Assembly (NCBI RefSeq): GCF_001983935.1
Contig: NZ_CP017641.1
Span: 5,799,001-5,863,000 of the forward strand
Direction: 5' to 3'
Length of the DNA: 64,000 bases
Origin: Fuerstiella marisgermanici
GTDB lineage: Bacteria; Planctomycetota; Planctomycetia; Planctomycetales; Planctomycetaceae
The number at the start of each line of letters is the position of its first letter. Positions within the stretch are counted from its first letter, which is position 1. The notes under the pieces were generated by a model. That model was not told the origin of the DNA. It worked only from the letters and a program-made list of their open reading frames with translations, and did no database searches. This document shows positions 10,395 through 19,944 of this stretch, in pieces. The translations under genes were made by a program, and so were the position numbers.

Positions 10395-10872
10395 ACCGGC
10401 GACCGCAGAAGGACCGTCACCGATTCCTGTTCCAATCCGTCACCATGATGGCCGGCCACAGGACCGCCCTTGGCTGGGAAAACGTGGTTCGTTTTGGGAA
10501 AACGGGGGGAATCGGTCTTTTCTGGAAAAATGGGCGTCGATAGTATTCGCAATTCGATTTTTGCCGGTCAGGATCTGGCCACAAATGGATGGAAACGGTC
10601 GAACCAGCGGAGGCGAAAGCGAGTCCCTGGTGTGACGCCCCTCGCCGTATCACTGATTCGGCGGCGGTTGAGATACAGGCGTAGGCAAAGACGCTCGCTC
10701 AGCAGCGATGCTTCTGGCACGTGCTTTGAAGGTTGTCAATCACCTGAATGCTGTGTGGCAACCCCCTATTTTAGTTTTTCGTGCGGACGTTCCGTACATG
10801 GTACCTTGATTTGTTAAATGCTTCGGGAAACGCTCGATTGCGAACGTTTCCACCACTCAGGACGTTGGAGAA
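10395..10872. other. Intergenic region ahead of EF-G
   Basis: About 480 bp without a convincing gene. A 115-residue open frame at 10470-10817 has no recognisable features. The sequence TGGGAAAACG occurs at 10475-10484 and again at 10495-10504, exactly 20 bp apart, with a weaker copy near 10523. No clear -35/-10 pair was identified, although the EF-G promoter must lie here. A GGAG ribosome-binding site lies just before the EF-G start. Confidence 0.5.
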
Positions 10873-13014
10873 ATGGCTGACCTTAGTCGTGTTCGCAACA
10901 TTGGTATTTCCGCTCACATCGATTCAGGAAAGACGACCCTGACAGAGCGTATGCTCTTTTATTGCGGTCGGATTCACAAGATTCGGGATGTGAAGGGCGG
11001 CGATGGCGGCGCGACCATGGACCACATGGACCTGGAACGCGAACGCGGCATCACCATTACGTCGGCAGCCACGCGCGTGAGCTGGAAAAACGACACGCTG
11101 AAGATTCCTGAGCACGTTGTGAATATCATCGATACGCCAGGCCACGTTGACTTCACCGTCGAAGTGGAACGGTCGCTGCGCGTACTGGACGGAGCGATTC
11201 TGGTTCTGTGTTCGGTCGGTGGCGTGCAAAGCCAGTCGCTGACGGTTGACCGCCAGATGAAGCGATACGGTGTTCCGCGAATTGCGTTCATCAACAAGAT
11301 GGACCGTACCGGTGCCAATCCCGACAAGGTCATGGCGGCCATGCGGGATAAATTGAAGACCAATGCCGTACCGTTGCAGATTCCAATCGGTTCAGAATCC
11401 AACTTCGTGGGCGTGGTCGACCTCGTGCGAATGGAAGCCGTCTACACCAAAGGTGACGAAGGCGAGATCATTGAACGCACTGAGATTCCTGATGAGTTGA
11501 AAGAAAAGGCCGAGACCGCTCGCATGGAAATGCTTGAGGCTCTGTCGCAGTTCGACGACGAACTGATGGGAACGCTGCTGGACGAAGGCGAAGTGGATGA
11601 GAAAGACATCCGTCGTATCATCCGTTCTGCCACGCTGGCTCAGCAGATTACGCCTGTACTGATGGGTAGTGCCTTCAAGAACAAGACGGTTCAGGAAGCT
11701 CTGGATGCTGTCACGATGTACCTGCCATGTCCGACGGACGTGGAAGTGTTCGCCAACGACAACAGCAAAGACGCCGAACTGGACGAAGATGGCGCACCGC
11801 CTCGCGTGAAGCTGACCAACGATGACAAAGACCCGATGGTTGCGATGGCCTTCAAAACGGTTGTCGAAACCTTCGGCCAGTTGACGTACATGCGAATCTA
11901 CCAGGGGCAGATCAAGAAGGGGGATTCGTACGTCAACGCTCGTACCGGAAACTCCGTTCGATTTGGCCGCCTGGTGCGTATGCACTCTAACGACCGCGAA
12001 GAAATTGACGTCGGCGAAGCTGGCGACATCATGGCGGTCGTCGGTGTGGACTGCGCGTCCGGGGATACGTTCCTGGGCGATGGCGTGGAGTACTCGTTGG
12101 AAAACATCTACGTCGCCGATCCAGTAATTCGCCTGTCGATTGAACCGGCAAAGCGAGACGACGCGGACAAACTTGGCAAAGCGTTGGAACGTTTTCGTCG
12201 TGAAGATCCGACCTTCCGAGTGCTTTCTGATGAGGAAACGAATCAGACGCTGATCGCGGGCATGGGACAGTTGCACCTTGATGTGTATGTCGAACGCATC
12301 AAGCGTGAATACGGTTGTGAATGCATTATCGGTGAACCTCGCGTGTCGTACCGTGAACGTCCGACGAAGAGTGTCGAGTTCAATCACAAGCGAGCCAAGC
12401 AGTCCGGTGGTTCCGGTCAGTACGGACACGTTGTTGGCGTGATGGAGCCACTTCCGGAAGACGCTGAAAACGCATTCGAGTTCGAAAACGAAGTCACTGG
12501 TGGACGTATTCCTCGTGAATACATCCCGGCCTGTGAAAAAGGTTTCGAAGAGATGATGACGAAGGGGCCTTTGGGCGAATTCGAAATCGTCGGCCTGAAG
12601 ATTCGTCTGCAGGACGGTACTTTCCACGACGTGGACTCATCGGACATGGCGTTCAAGCTGTGTGCGATGGAAGCGATGCGTGAATCAATTCTGCCGAAGT
12701 GCGGGATGGCATTGCTGGAACCAATCATGAAGCTGGAAATTGAAACTCCGGATGAGTTTCAGGGCGGAGTGACAGGACACATTTCCAGTAAGCGAGGTCT
12801 GGTTAGTTCTTCGGAAGTGACCGACGGAAGCTGCATCATTCTAGCAGAAGTGCCACTGGCGGAGATGTTTGACTACGCCAACGAAATTCGATCGATGACG
12901 CAGGGCAAGGGAACGTTCAGCATGGAATTCCTGTGCTATCGCCAGGCTCCTAAGAACGTTCAGGAAGAAGTTCTGGCTCGTCGTCGTAAGGAAAAGGAAG
13001 AGCTGAAGAAGTAG
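10873..13014 (+). CDS. fusA: Translation elongation factor G, spdEFG1/mitochondrial EFG1-like
   Basis: 713-residue translational GTPase that moves tRNA and mRNA through the ribosome. G-motifs are AHIDSGKTT, the switch region LERERGITITSAAT, DTPGHVDF and NKMDR; domains II-V follow to the C-terminal EVLARRRKEKEE. Several segments match mitochondrial EFG1 better than standard bacterial EF-G: HKIRDVKGGDGGATMD (extra residues before ATMD), TVDRQMKRYGVPRIAFINK, GSAFKNKTVQEALDAV and VDCASGDTF. This fits the spdEFG1 subfamily known from spirochaetes, planctomycetes and deltaproteobacteria. The gene stands alone, not next to rpsL, rpsG or tuf, with GGAG before ATG and a strong terminator behind it. 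Confidence 0.95.
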   Translation: MADLSRVRNIGISAHIDSGKTTLTERMLFYCGRIHKIRDVKGGDGGATMDHMDLERERGITITSAATRVSWKNDTLKIPEHVVNIIDTPGHVDFTVEVERSLRVLDGAILVLCSVGGVQSQSLTVDRQMKRYGVPRIAFINKMDRTGANPDKVMAAMRDKLKTNAVPLQIPIGSESNFVGVVDLVRMEAVYTKGDEGEIIERTEIPDELKEKAETARMEMLEALSQFDDELMGTLLDEGEVDEKDIRRIIRSATLAQQITPVLMGSAFKNKTVQEALDAVTMYLPCPTDVEVFANDNSKDAELDEDGAPPRVKLTNDDKDPMVAMAFKTVVETFGQLTYMRIYQGQIKKGDSYVNARTGNSVRFGRLVRMHSNDREEIDVGEAGDIMAVVGVDCASGDTFLGDGVEYSLENIYVADPVIRLSIEPAKRDDADKLGKALERFRREDPTFRVLSDEETNQTLIAGMGQLHLDVYVERIKREYGCECIIGEPRVSYRERPTKSVEFNHKRAKQSGGSGQYGHVVGVMEPLPEDAENAFEFENEVTGGRIPREYIPACEKGFEEMMTKGPLGEFEIVGLKIRLQDGTFHDVDSSDMAFKLCAMEAMRESILPKCGMALLEPIMKLEIETPDEFQGGVTGHISSKRGLVSSSEVTDGSCIILAEVPLAEMFDYANEIRSMTQGKGTFSMEFLCYRQAPKNVQEEVLARRRKEKEELKK

Positions 13015-13038
13015 GCCACAACCTTCAGCTAAGAAACA

Positions 13039-13078
13039 GGGTTCTGGTGCGGCATCGCATCAGAACCCTTTCTTTTTG
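13039..13078 (+). terminator. Intrinsic terminator after EF-G
   Basis: A 13-bp stem (13039-13051 with 13056-13068, one G-T pair) closes a GCAT loop and is followed by TTTCTTTTT. It starts 25 bp after the EF-G stop. The convergent gene ends at 13097, so the hairpin may also serve that gene, though its T-run on the other strand is weak. Confidence 0.9.
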
Positions 13079-13096
13079 CGCGGCTGGCAGTGCGTT

Positions 13097-15499
13097 TCAA
13101 TTCCGAGTGATGGTCTCATCCAGATTTAGAATTGCTCGGCTAACCGCCATCCATGACGCCATTTCGACAGAATCAAGTCTCTTCGGCTGCGGCGCCAACC
13201 CCACGCCCAACGCCTTTTCAGCTTCGGCGGGGTGAGCCTTGTAGTAACTTCGCGATGCCTGCAGCAGATCGCTAAACAGTTGCCGCTCCCGCGCGTCCGG
13301 CAGCCGGGATGTGGCCAGTTGCATCGCGTGGTCAAATCGTGAATCGTCGGACTTGCCATCAGTTTCCGTCAGGATGCGATCGGCAAACGCTCGAGCAACT
13401 TCGACGAACGTCGGATCGTTCAACAGCGTGAGTGCCGCAAGCGGAGTATTGCTGCGCGACCGCTGGGCCGTGCATTCTTCGCGAGTGGGCGCGTCGAAGG
13501 CTTTTAACATTGGGTGCAGAAACTGACGCTGCCAATGCACGTACAACCCTCGCCGCCACTGCCGGTCGTCAGTGTGGTGAGCGTACTTGCGGACGGGGAA
13601 ATTCAGGTGACGATAGTAGCCCGCCGGCTGGTACGGCCGGACGCTGGGGCCACCAACTTTGTGAACCAATAGCCCTGACACCTCCAATGCGTTATCGCGG
13701 ACCATTTCGGCCGGAAGGCGAAAGGCCGACTGTCGAGCGTAAAGCGTGTTGCCAGGATCCTTCTCGAGCAGTTCATCTGTCCAGGCAGATGACTGTCGAT
13801 AGGTGCGGCTGGTCACAATCAGCCGCAACATCTCTCGCACATTCCAGTCGCTGTTGACGAATTCCAGTGCCAGCTGGTCCAGCAATTCCGGGTGCTCCGG
13901 CGGCGTTCCCTGGCCGCCAAAGTCATCCAGATCGGCGGCGATGCCACCGCCAAACATCAGATACCAGAAGCGATTCGCAAACACTCGCGCCGTCAGCAGG
14001 CCAGCGCCATTTTCGGCGTCGCACAACCAGTTGGCCAGATCCAGCCGCGTCGCGCGAGAACTGTTGGCTGTCGGAGTTTCGCCCAGGAACTCCGGAATCG
14101 AAGGCGACACAATCGGGCCGCTGTCGTCAAGCCAGTTGCCGCGAGCCAACAGTCGCATCTCGCGAGGCTCTTTGGCAACGCTGATCATGGTCAGGCGAGC
14201 CGCATTTTCAAGGTCGTCTATCGCAAAGCCAAGCTGCTTTCTGCGGTCCACGAGATCTTTGTTGTCTGGCGATTTCTTGAGCTGCCGCTCGACGTCTGCC
14301 AGATCGTGCTTCAGCTTCGTCAAGTGAGCGCGCTCGCGACGCGAGTGGACTTTCAATTCCGGCGCACGCTTTGTTGGCAATGCATTTGAGCCATCGCGGA
14401 AGTGCTGGTCTTCGTCCAGATCCGCAAAAAACGCGGCCAGCGAGTAGAAGTCTTTGGCCGTGTACGGATCAAACTTATGGTCGTGGCATTGAGCACACCC
14501 AACGGTCGCTCCCATCCACACGGCGGAGACATTTCGCACTCGATCAGCCGCGTAAATCGACAAATATTCCTTTGGCTGAATGCCGCCTTCGTGCGATGTC
14601 TGCAGCAGGCGGTTGTAACCGGACGCTATCTTCTGATCGACAGTGCTGTCTGGCAGCAGGTCGCCAGCAAGCTGTTCGCGAGTGAACTGATCGAAGGGCA
14701 TGTTCTGGGCAAAAGCATCAATCACCCAATCGCGGTAAGGCGAAATGTTGTGGTCCTGATCTCCGTGATAGCCGACCGTATCGGCGTAGCGCACAAGATC
14801 CAGCCAGTACATCGCCATGCGTTCGGTAGCGGCGTCCGACGCCAGCAATTGGTCCACGACTTTCTCGTAAGCCTCGTCACTCGGGTCTTGGGCAAAGGCC
14901 GCAACGACTTTCGGCTGAGGCGGCAGGCCGGTCAGATCGAAGTGCACACGCCGCATCAAGGTGACCGGATCCGCCCCAGGAGACGGCTGCAGGCCTTCGG
15001 TTTCCATTCGAGCCAGGACAAAATTGTCGACCCAGTGAATCGGCCATTCGGGCGTTTTAACTTCAGGAGTCGGCTGATTTTTTGGCGGGACGTACGCCCA
15101 GTGCGGATTGATTTCGGCACCTGATGCGATCCAGCGATGCAGAATATCCACTTCCGCCTCAGTGAGCGACTTCCCCAGATGCTTCGGCGGCATCACCAGA
15201 TCTTCATCGTCGCTGGTGATGCGCTTAAGCAGCTCGCTGGCTTCCGGCTTGCCCGGCACGACAACCGCATAGTCGCCTCGGTCTGCCGTCATGCTTTTGA
15301 AGTCATCGAGCCGGAGTTCGGCCTCGCGATGAGCCGCGTCCGGGCCGTGGCAGGCGAGGCAGCGGTCTGACAGCAACGGACGGACTTCACGGTTGAAATC
15401 GGGAGGCTCGGCAGCTTCCAACGGCCGAAAATCAGCGAAAACACTGGCCAAAGGGACTGTAAGCAGCAAGAAACGGAACTTGCCGGTAAGCGTCAACAT
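13097..15499 (-). CDS. Exported PSCyt1/DUF1549/DUF1553 protein
   Basis: 800 residues from the ATG at 15497-15499, chosen because AGGAG precedes it by 6 bases and it opens a signal peptide (LLLTVPLASVFADF...). A cytochrome-c-like PSCyt1 domain comes first with CLACH (Cys47, Cys50, His51), then DUF1549 (PSCyt2, about 190-400, with WMGATVGCAQCHDHKFDPY holding a second CxxCH), then DUF1553 (PSD1, about 510-760). This three-part architecture is expanded in planctomycetes and a few relatives; a periplasmic role tied to polysaccharide breakdown or electron transfer is suspected but not established. A longer frame reaches 15727 but adds residues without signal-peptide character. Confidence 0.9.
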   Translation of the reverse strand: MLTLTGKFRFLLLTVPLASVFADFRPLEAAEPPDFNREVRPLLSDRCLACHGPDAAHREAELRLDDFKSMTADRGDYAVVVPGKPEASELLKRITSDDEDLVMPPKHLGKSLTEAEVDILHRWIASGAEINPHWAYVPPKNQPTPEVKTPEWPIHWVDNFVLARMETEGLQPSPGADPVTLMRRVHFDLTGLPPQPKVVAAFAQDPSDEAYEKVVDQLLASDAATERMAMYWLDLVRYADTVGYHGDQDHNISPYRDWVIDAFAQNMPFDQFTREQLAGDLLPDSTVDQKIASGYNRLLQTSHEGGIQPKEYLSIYAADRVRNVSAVWMGATVGCAQCHDHKFDPYTAKDFYSLAAFFADLDEDQHFRDGSNALPTKRAPELKVHSRRERAHLTKLKHDLADVERQLKKSPDNKDLVDRRKQLGFAIDDLENAARLTMISVAKEPREMRLLARGNWLDDSGPIVSPSIPEFLGETPTANSSRATRLDLANWLCDAENGAGLLTARVFANRFWYLMFGGGIAADLDDFGGQGTPPEHPELLDQLALEFVNSDWNVREMLRLIVTSRTYRQSSAWTDELLEKDPGNTLYARQSAFRLPAEMVRDNALEVSGLLVHKVGGPSVRPYQPAGYYRHLNFPVRKYAHHTDDRQWRRGLYVHWQRQFLHPMLKAFDAPTREECTAQRSRSNTPLAALTLLNDPTFVEVARAFADRILTETDGKSDDSRFDHAMQLATSRLPDARERQLFSDLLQASRSYYKAHPAEAEKALGVGLAPQPKRLDSVEMASWMAVSRAILNLDETITRN

Positions 15500-15601
15500 G
15501 GAAACTCCTGGCCGGTCGGGGATCGTATTGCCTGATATCACTGTTTTTGCGATCATTCCCATCCCACCTAACAGGACGGCGGCTAATTGATTGTGGGGCG
15601 T

Positions 15602-15709
15602 TTGCCTTCGAAAGGCAACAGTTCCACTAACTGCCGTCGCCGAAATACCGCTGGCCGACTTTCCTGGGCACTTGATGAGGCGGAGCCTCAATTCGAGCGA
15701 TCGCTCGAA
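15602..15709. repeat. Cluster of three small palindromes between divergent genes
   Basis: Between the PSCyt1 gene (minus) and the DUF1570 gene (plus) lie TTGCCTT-CGA-AAGGCAA (15602-15618), TGAGGC-GGA-GCCTCA (15676-15690) and the perfect 18-bp palindrome TTCGAGCGATCGCTCGAA (15692-15709). The last two are one base apart. They could be operator sites for the divergent genes or a short interspersed repeat. Confidence 0.6.
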
Positions 15710-15731
15710 AGCGTTGCCGTTGGTCACTCCA

Positions 15732-16658
15732 ATGGCGCGTGAAGCATGGTACGAAACCGTTCTTAATGACCTGATTGCGCCTGATTCGTTGCACGACCGA
15801 ATTACTCAGACCACAACATCCAGCCAGACTGCGCTGCGAACGCTAATCCGTTTCGCGGTGGTGGTGTGCTGTTGTACGGCCGGGTGCACGAACACGACGC
15901 CGAAAACGTTCACCGTAGAACGCCCCGTTCGTCATACGACAACAGGCGACGGCTATTCCATTCAAAGCAATTTTCCGATCGGCCGCGACGCACCGCTGGT
16001 AGGGGAACTGAATGACCTGAAGGCGGCGATCATCAGCAAGCTAGAGCTCCCGAAGCAGCGTGACCCCGTGGTCGTGTATCTGTTTTCGGACGAAGAATCC
16101 TACCGCCGTTACATGCACAGCATGTGGCCCAACCTGCCGCCGCGGCGAGCTTACTTTGTGGGGACCAGTCGCGAGCTGGCCGTGTATTCTTTCCACAGTC
16201 CAAACGTGCAGGAAGACCTGCGGCACGAATTTACTCATGGGCTGCTGCACGCGTCGCTGAACACGGTGCCGCTATGGCTGGATGAAGGACTAGCAGAATA
16301 CTTCGAAGTACGTGGCAGCGAAGTCGGAGCGCCTCACGCCGCGCATCTTAAGCATCTACAAGCGGCGCGCGCCAACGGCTGGAACCCGTCGATGTATCAG
16401 CTCGAACAACTGTCTGACTTCCAAAAGATGACTCAACGCGACTATGCCGAAGCGTGGGGCTGGGTTCACTTCATGCTGGAAAGTGACGCCAACGGCCGAC
16501 AGGCACTGATCGATTACATCGCAGAACTGGAAACGAAAACCATCGCACCATCGTTTATGGCACGTCTTGAGCAAGCGAATCCAGCCTACTACAACAGCAT
16601 GATCGCTCACGTGTCGAATGCCGCTCAAGGCATTTCACTGGTCAGCCATGAACCATAG
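15732..16658 (+). CDS. DUF1570 protein, putative HExxH metallopeptidase-like lipoprotein
   Basis: 308 residues from ATG 15732; the true start is uncertain because the hydrophobic export signal (FAVVVCCCTAGC, Cys52 as likely lipidation site) lies unusually far in, and a shorter non-ATG start is possible. The mature part contains RHEFTHGLLHASLNTVPLW followed by LDEGLAEYFE, the HExxH plus downstream Glu arrangement of gluzincin-like (peptidase MA-type) enzymes; the HEFTH begins near residue 165. DUF1570 proteins are typical of planctomycetes and have no established substrate. The gene is alone, facing the minus-strand TPR gene. Confidence 0.75.
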   Translation: MAREAWYETVLNDLIAPDSLHDRITQTTTSSQTALRTLIRFAVVVCCCTAGCTNTTPKTFTVERPVRHTTTGDGYSIQSNFPIGRDAPLVGELNDLKAAIISKLELPKQRDPVVVYLFSDEESYRRYMHSMWPNLPPRRAYFVGTSRELAVYSFHSPNVQEDLRHEFTHGLLHASLNTVPLWLDEGLAEYFEVRGSEVGAPHAAHLKHLQAARANGWNPSMYQLEQLSDFQKMTQRDYAEAWGWVHFMLESDANGRQALIDYIAELETKTIAPSFMARLEQANPAYYNSMIAHVSNAAQGISLVSHEP

Positions 16659-16735
16659 CTCCATTGGCCGCGAAGCTTGATCGCAGAGGCGGCCGCGGAA
16701 ACAGCAACAGCTTCGTAGCCCCATCGTGCAAGACT

Positions 16736-17911
16736 CTACTTAACGATCGGTTTCTCTGCCTGAATCAGTTCCAGATGTTCATTCAGGCCGTCCTTCATAT
16801 CGTCTGGCGCTGCTTCGATCGCAGTGGCCACCCATTGCTGAGCAGACTTAAAGTCTCCATTGGCGGCATGAGCAGCCGCAAGCGTGTCCAGTGAATTCCA
16901 GTTCTTGTACTGCGTCATCTGACAGGCTTTCGTCGCCAGTTCCAGCGCCCTCTTCGGATCGCGGACGGAACTTTCAGCGGCAGTTGCCAGCACCCATGCG
17001 AGGTCATTCACCGGCTTGTAGTCCAGCGGGTTCTTGTGCATGGCCATTTGCAGGTCGGAAATCGCTTCGGTGAACTTCTTCAATTGCCGGTATGCAAAAG
17101 AACGGTTCCCGTAAGCATCGATGTACTTATCATCAATCTCAAGCGCCGCCGAATAGTCTTTAATCGCGGCCGGGTAATCGCCCTGCTTTGAAAACACCAC
17201 GCCACGATTGTTCAAAGCCTCTGGATACTTCTGATTCAACTTCAGTGCGGCATTCAAATCACGCAAAGCTCCGTCGAAATCTTCTTTCGCAATCAAACAC
17301 AAAGCTCGGTTGTTAAGCGCAATAAAATGGTCAGGAGCGCTGGTAATGGCGGCGGTGAAATCCTTGATGGCGGCGTCGAAATCGTTCTGCAAATAGTGAA
17401 CCTGCCCAAGGTTGTTTAGCACTCCAGCGGTGCCCGGCTTCTTTTTGAGGCTCATTTCAAAATCGGCCACAGCCTTGTCGTATTCTTCATGAACCGAATA
17501 CGCGATCCCTCGCAGGTGGTAATTCTCTGGAGATGGTTGCTGTTGAATTCTTTTTGTCAGCTCCTCAATAGCGTTGTCGAACAGCACGACTTGCTTTTCT
17601 GACAACCAGCCGCCTTTTTCTGCGACCCACAGCCATTCGCCATTGGTCAGAGCCACGGTGAAGGTTTCGCCCAGATAGGCTTTCCACACGGTCTCCTTCG
17701 GTGTCTGCAAAGGTGCGCCCGCTTCTGTCACAATCACTTTTTGCCCGACGCGACTATCCTTTTCCTGCGCCTGTGCAGAAGGTTGAGCAGCATTTTGTTG
17801 CGGTGCGGCAGCGGCTGCACTGATAAGGCTGGCAGACACCAATCCGGCGGCAAGCGTGAGAACAGAATGACGAAGTAAGAGCAACATGAAACAGCTTTCT
17901 GCGGTCAGCAT
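16736..17911 (-). CDS. Exported TPR-repeat protein with an SH3-like N-terminal part
   Basis: 391 residues from the ATG at 17911, or 383 from a second ATG at 17887, which gives a more compact signal peptide (MLLLLRHSVLTLAAGLV...); neither has a clear ribosome-binding site. After an Ala/Gln-rich linker, residues about 50-110 resemble a bacterial SH3-like beta domain (VGQKVIV...EWLWVAEKGGWL). From about 115 to 350 there are at least five tetratricopeptide repeats (for example YPEALNNRGVVFSKQGDYPA). It should act outside the cytoplasmic membrane as a protein-binding scaffold; the partner is unknown. Confidence 0.8.
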   Translation of the reverse strand: MLTAESCFMLLLLRHSVLTLAAGLVSASLISAAAAAPQQNAAQPSAQAQEKDSRVGQKVIVTEAGAPLQTPKETVWKAYLGETFTVALTNGEWLWVAEKGGWLSEKQVVLFDNAIEELTKRIQQQPSPENYHLRGIAYSVHEEYDKAVADFEMSLKKKPGTAGVLNNLGQVHYLQNDFDAAIKDFTAAITSAPDHFIALNNRALCLIAKEDFDGALRDLNAALKLNQKYPEALNNRGVVFSKQGDYPAAIKDYSAALEIDDKYIDAYGNRSFAYRQLKKFTEAISDLQMAMHKNPLDYKPVNDLAWVLATAAESSVRDPKRALELATKACQMTQYKNWNSLDTLAAAHAANGDFKSAQQWVATAIEAAPDDMKDGLNEHLELIQAEKPIVK

Positions 17912-18054
17912 GATAGAATCGAAGCGGGCAGTGTAACGGGAAAATTTCGCTTTGTAGAGAGTGAATCACACCTCACAGACGGCCCCAAATCGCATTGAGC
18001 TCGTGTACGGCGTCGAGCGGCTGCAAATTGTCCATTCACCTGTTGACAATCGGA

Positions 18055-19023
18055 ATGACCGAAGAACTCGACTACTTAAAACACTGCTGGTTCCTGGCTG
18101 GTCCAACCGCAGGTGGCAAGACCGCGACCGCGATTGAACTGGCAAAGATCCTCAACGCTGAAATCGTGTCGATGGATTCGATGGCCATCTACCGTGGCAT
18201 GGATATCGGCACAGCCAAACCGTCGCGTGACGAACAGAACGCTGTGCCGCATCATCTGATTGATGTGGTCAAACCTCACCAGGAATTCAGCGTTTCCGAA
18301 TACGTGCTTCAGGCCAGCGAGGTGGCAAGACAGATTCTGAAGCGGGACCGCATTCCGTTATTTGTCGGCGGCACAGGATTGTATCTGCGATCGTTACTGC
18401 GCGGAGTGTTCGAAGGTCCGCCTGCCGACTGGGAACTTCGAAACGAACTGCAGCGCGGCGCGGAAGAGCGCGGCAACGACTGGCTGCATTCAGAACTTCA
18501 AAACGTAGACCCCGGCACAGCCGCGAAGCTGCACCCAAACGATGTGCGACGCGTTGTTCGCGCAATCGAAGTATTTCGGCTGACAGGCCAGCCACTGTCG
18601 CAGCAGCAACAACAAACACCGCTGCCACCTCAGAAACGCCCGGCTGCCGTCTTCTGGATCGATCCGCCGCGAGACTGGCTGCATGAACGCATCAACCGAC
18701 GCGTAGACCTGATGATGCAGCAAGGGTTGCTGAAGGAAACTCAACAGCTGCTTGCCGCCGAACCGCCTCCCGGCAGAACCGCGCGGCAGGCACTCGGCTA
18801 TCGCGAAATTATTAGCCACCTCGAAGACGGCGTGCCATTGGACGATGCTGTTGAACAGATCAAGACCGGCACTCGCCAATTCGCCAAACGGCAGCACACA
18901 TGGTTCCGTAATCTGGAAGAATGCAGCAGCGTGAGCATCACGGGCTCTGAGAACCCGCAGGAACTAGCGGTTCGGCTAAAGGCGATAACGGCGACTCGAC
19001 CAGCTGACGAAACGCACGCTTAA
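18055..19023 (+). CDS. miaA: tRNA dimethylallyltransferase
   Basis: 322 residues from ATG 18055. MiaA transfers dimethylallyl from DMAPP to N6 of A37 in tRNAs reading UNN codons. The P-loop GPTAGGKT follows a short N-terminus, with the family segments MDSMAIYRGMDIGTAKP (normally DSxQxYxxMdIGTAKP), PHHLIDV, GGTGLYLRSLL and TRQFAKRQHTWFR. Length is typical. A start at 17995 would add about 20 residues without family similarity. The gene appears to be transcribed alone or with the following membrane-protein gene. Confidence 0.95.
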   Translation: MTEELDYLKHCWFLAGPTAGGKTATAIELAKILNAEIVSMDSMAIYRGMDIGTAKPSRDEQNAVPHHLIDVVKPHQEFSVSEYVLQASEVARQILKRDRIPLFVGGTGLYLRSLLRGVFEGPPADWELRNELQRGAEERGNDWLHSELQNVDPGTAAKLHPNDVRRVVRAIEVFRLTGQPLSQQQQQTPLPPQKRPAAVFWIDPPRDWLHERINRRVDLMMQQGLLKETQQLLAAEPPPGRTARQALGYREIISHLEDGVPLDDAVEQIKTGTRQFAKRQHTWFRNLEECSSVSITGSENPQELAVRLKAITATRPADETHA

Positions 19024-19195
19024 CTGCTGAATTCGCAGCCATGGCTGTCGAATTCGGCGGAAATTGCTGCCCCGCCTGCCCAACCGGACCGGAACGGTAG
19101 GCGAAGGCCCCACTTCGCCCAAACCCGGGTTCTCGCCAAACCGAGGTCGACTACGATTCTGCGGACTCCGTGCACCGAACCGCCCAGCAGATACC

Positions 19196-19939
19196 ATGGC
19201 AGCTTATCGAGAACACATTACCGTCAGCGGAACGCTGGGCATTGCCTACGCGTTCGCGGCCGTGATCTCATTCGGCTTTTCGATCACTCAAGCCATCATT
19301 GCCGCCATCCTGACCTGGATTGCGGGCATGCTGCCGGACATGGATTCGGAAAGCGGCAGGCCAATTCGAGAGCTATCCGGCATCACCGCCGCGCTGGCTC
19401 CGCTGGTGCTGCTGCAGCACGCCAACTATCTGGGCATCAGTAATGATCGAGCCATGATGTTCTCGCTATTGCTGTACGGAGCGGTGCGGTACGGCGGCGC
19501 AGCCTTATTAGGAAAGCTGACGGTTCATCGAGGAATGTTTCACAGCATTCCAGCGTTAATTATTGCGTCTGAAGCGACGTTTCTGGCGTACCACAACCCG
19601 GATCCGAAAGTGCGATTGCTAATGGCTGGCGGTGTGGCACTCGGCTTCTTTTCGCACCTTATCCTGGACGAAATGTACAGCGTCCAATGGGACGGCATGC
19701 GCATAAAAGTGAAGAAGTCGTCAGGCAGCGCGATTAAGTTCTTTGGGAAGAAGCATATGCCCAACGCAGTCGCGCTGGGGCTTATGATGTTCTTTAGTTA
19801 CGCATGCCTGATGAACGTCGGAATCATTCCCGACCCGAACGTGGCACCGGCTCCGGAAGTGCTGGAGATCACCGGCGACCTTGAAGCCGCTCCCGTATAC
19901 CGGATGGCCGATGAACCGACCGGAGCCGTGTACCGCTGA
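19196..19939 (+). CDS. YdjM/DUF457-family inner-membrane protein
   Basis: 247 residues from ATG 19196. The N-terminal half has the family motifs GMLPDMDSESGRP and HRGMFHS, which in YdjM-like proteins carry putative metal ligands near the membrane, and GFFSHLILDEMYSVQWDG. At least four hydrophobic segments are visible (about 12-45, 60-78, 120-145, 180-200). The family is often called membrane-bound metal-dependent hydrolase, but activity is unproven. The tail after 205 is acidic. The upstream frame back to 19064 is low-complexity and is not included. It converges on a DUF1015 gene with a gap of 5 bp. Confidence 0.8.
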   Translation: MAAYREHITVSGTLGIAYAFAAVISFGFSITQAIIAAILTWIAGMLPDMDSESGRPIRELSGITAALAPLVLLQHANYLGISNDRAMMFSLLLYGAVRYGGAALLGKLTVHRGMFHSIPALIIASEATFLAYHNPDPKVRLLMAGGVALGFFSHLILDEMYSVQWDGMRIKVKKSSGSAIKFFGKKHMPNAVALGLMMFFSYACLMNVGIIPDPNVAPAPEVLEITGDLEAAPVYRMADEPTGAVYR

Positions 19940-19944
19940 CGGAT

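Noticed and set aside
10470-10817. 115-residue open frame upstream of EF-G
   Set aside because: No recognisable motif, no ribosome-binding site and basic, Arg-rich composition typical of chance frames.
11392-12627. 411-residue open frame on the minus strand
   Set aside because: It lies wholly antisense to the EF-G gene, whose protein is clearly identified; the frame is open because of codon bias.
14402-15124. 240-residue plus-strand open frame
   Set aside because: Antisense to the PSCyt1/DUF1549/DUF1553 gene, which is strongly supported.
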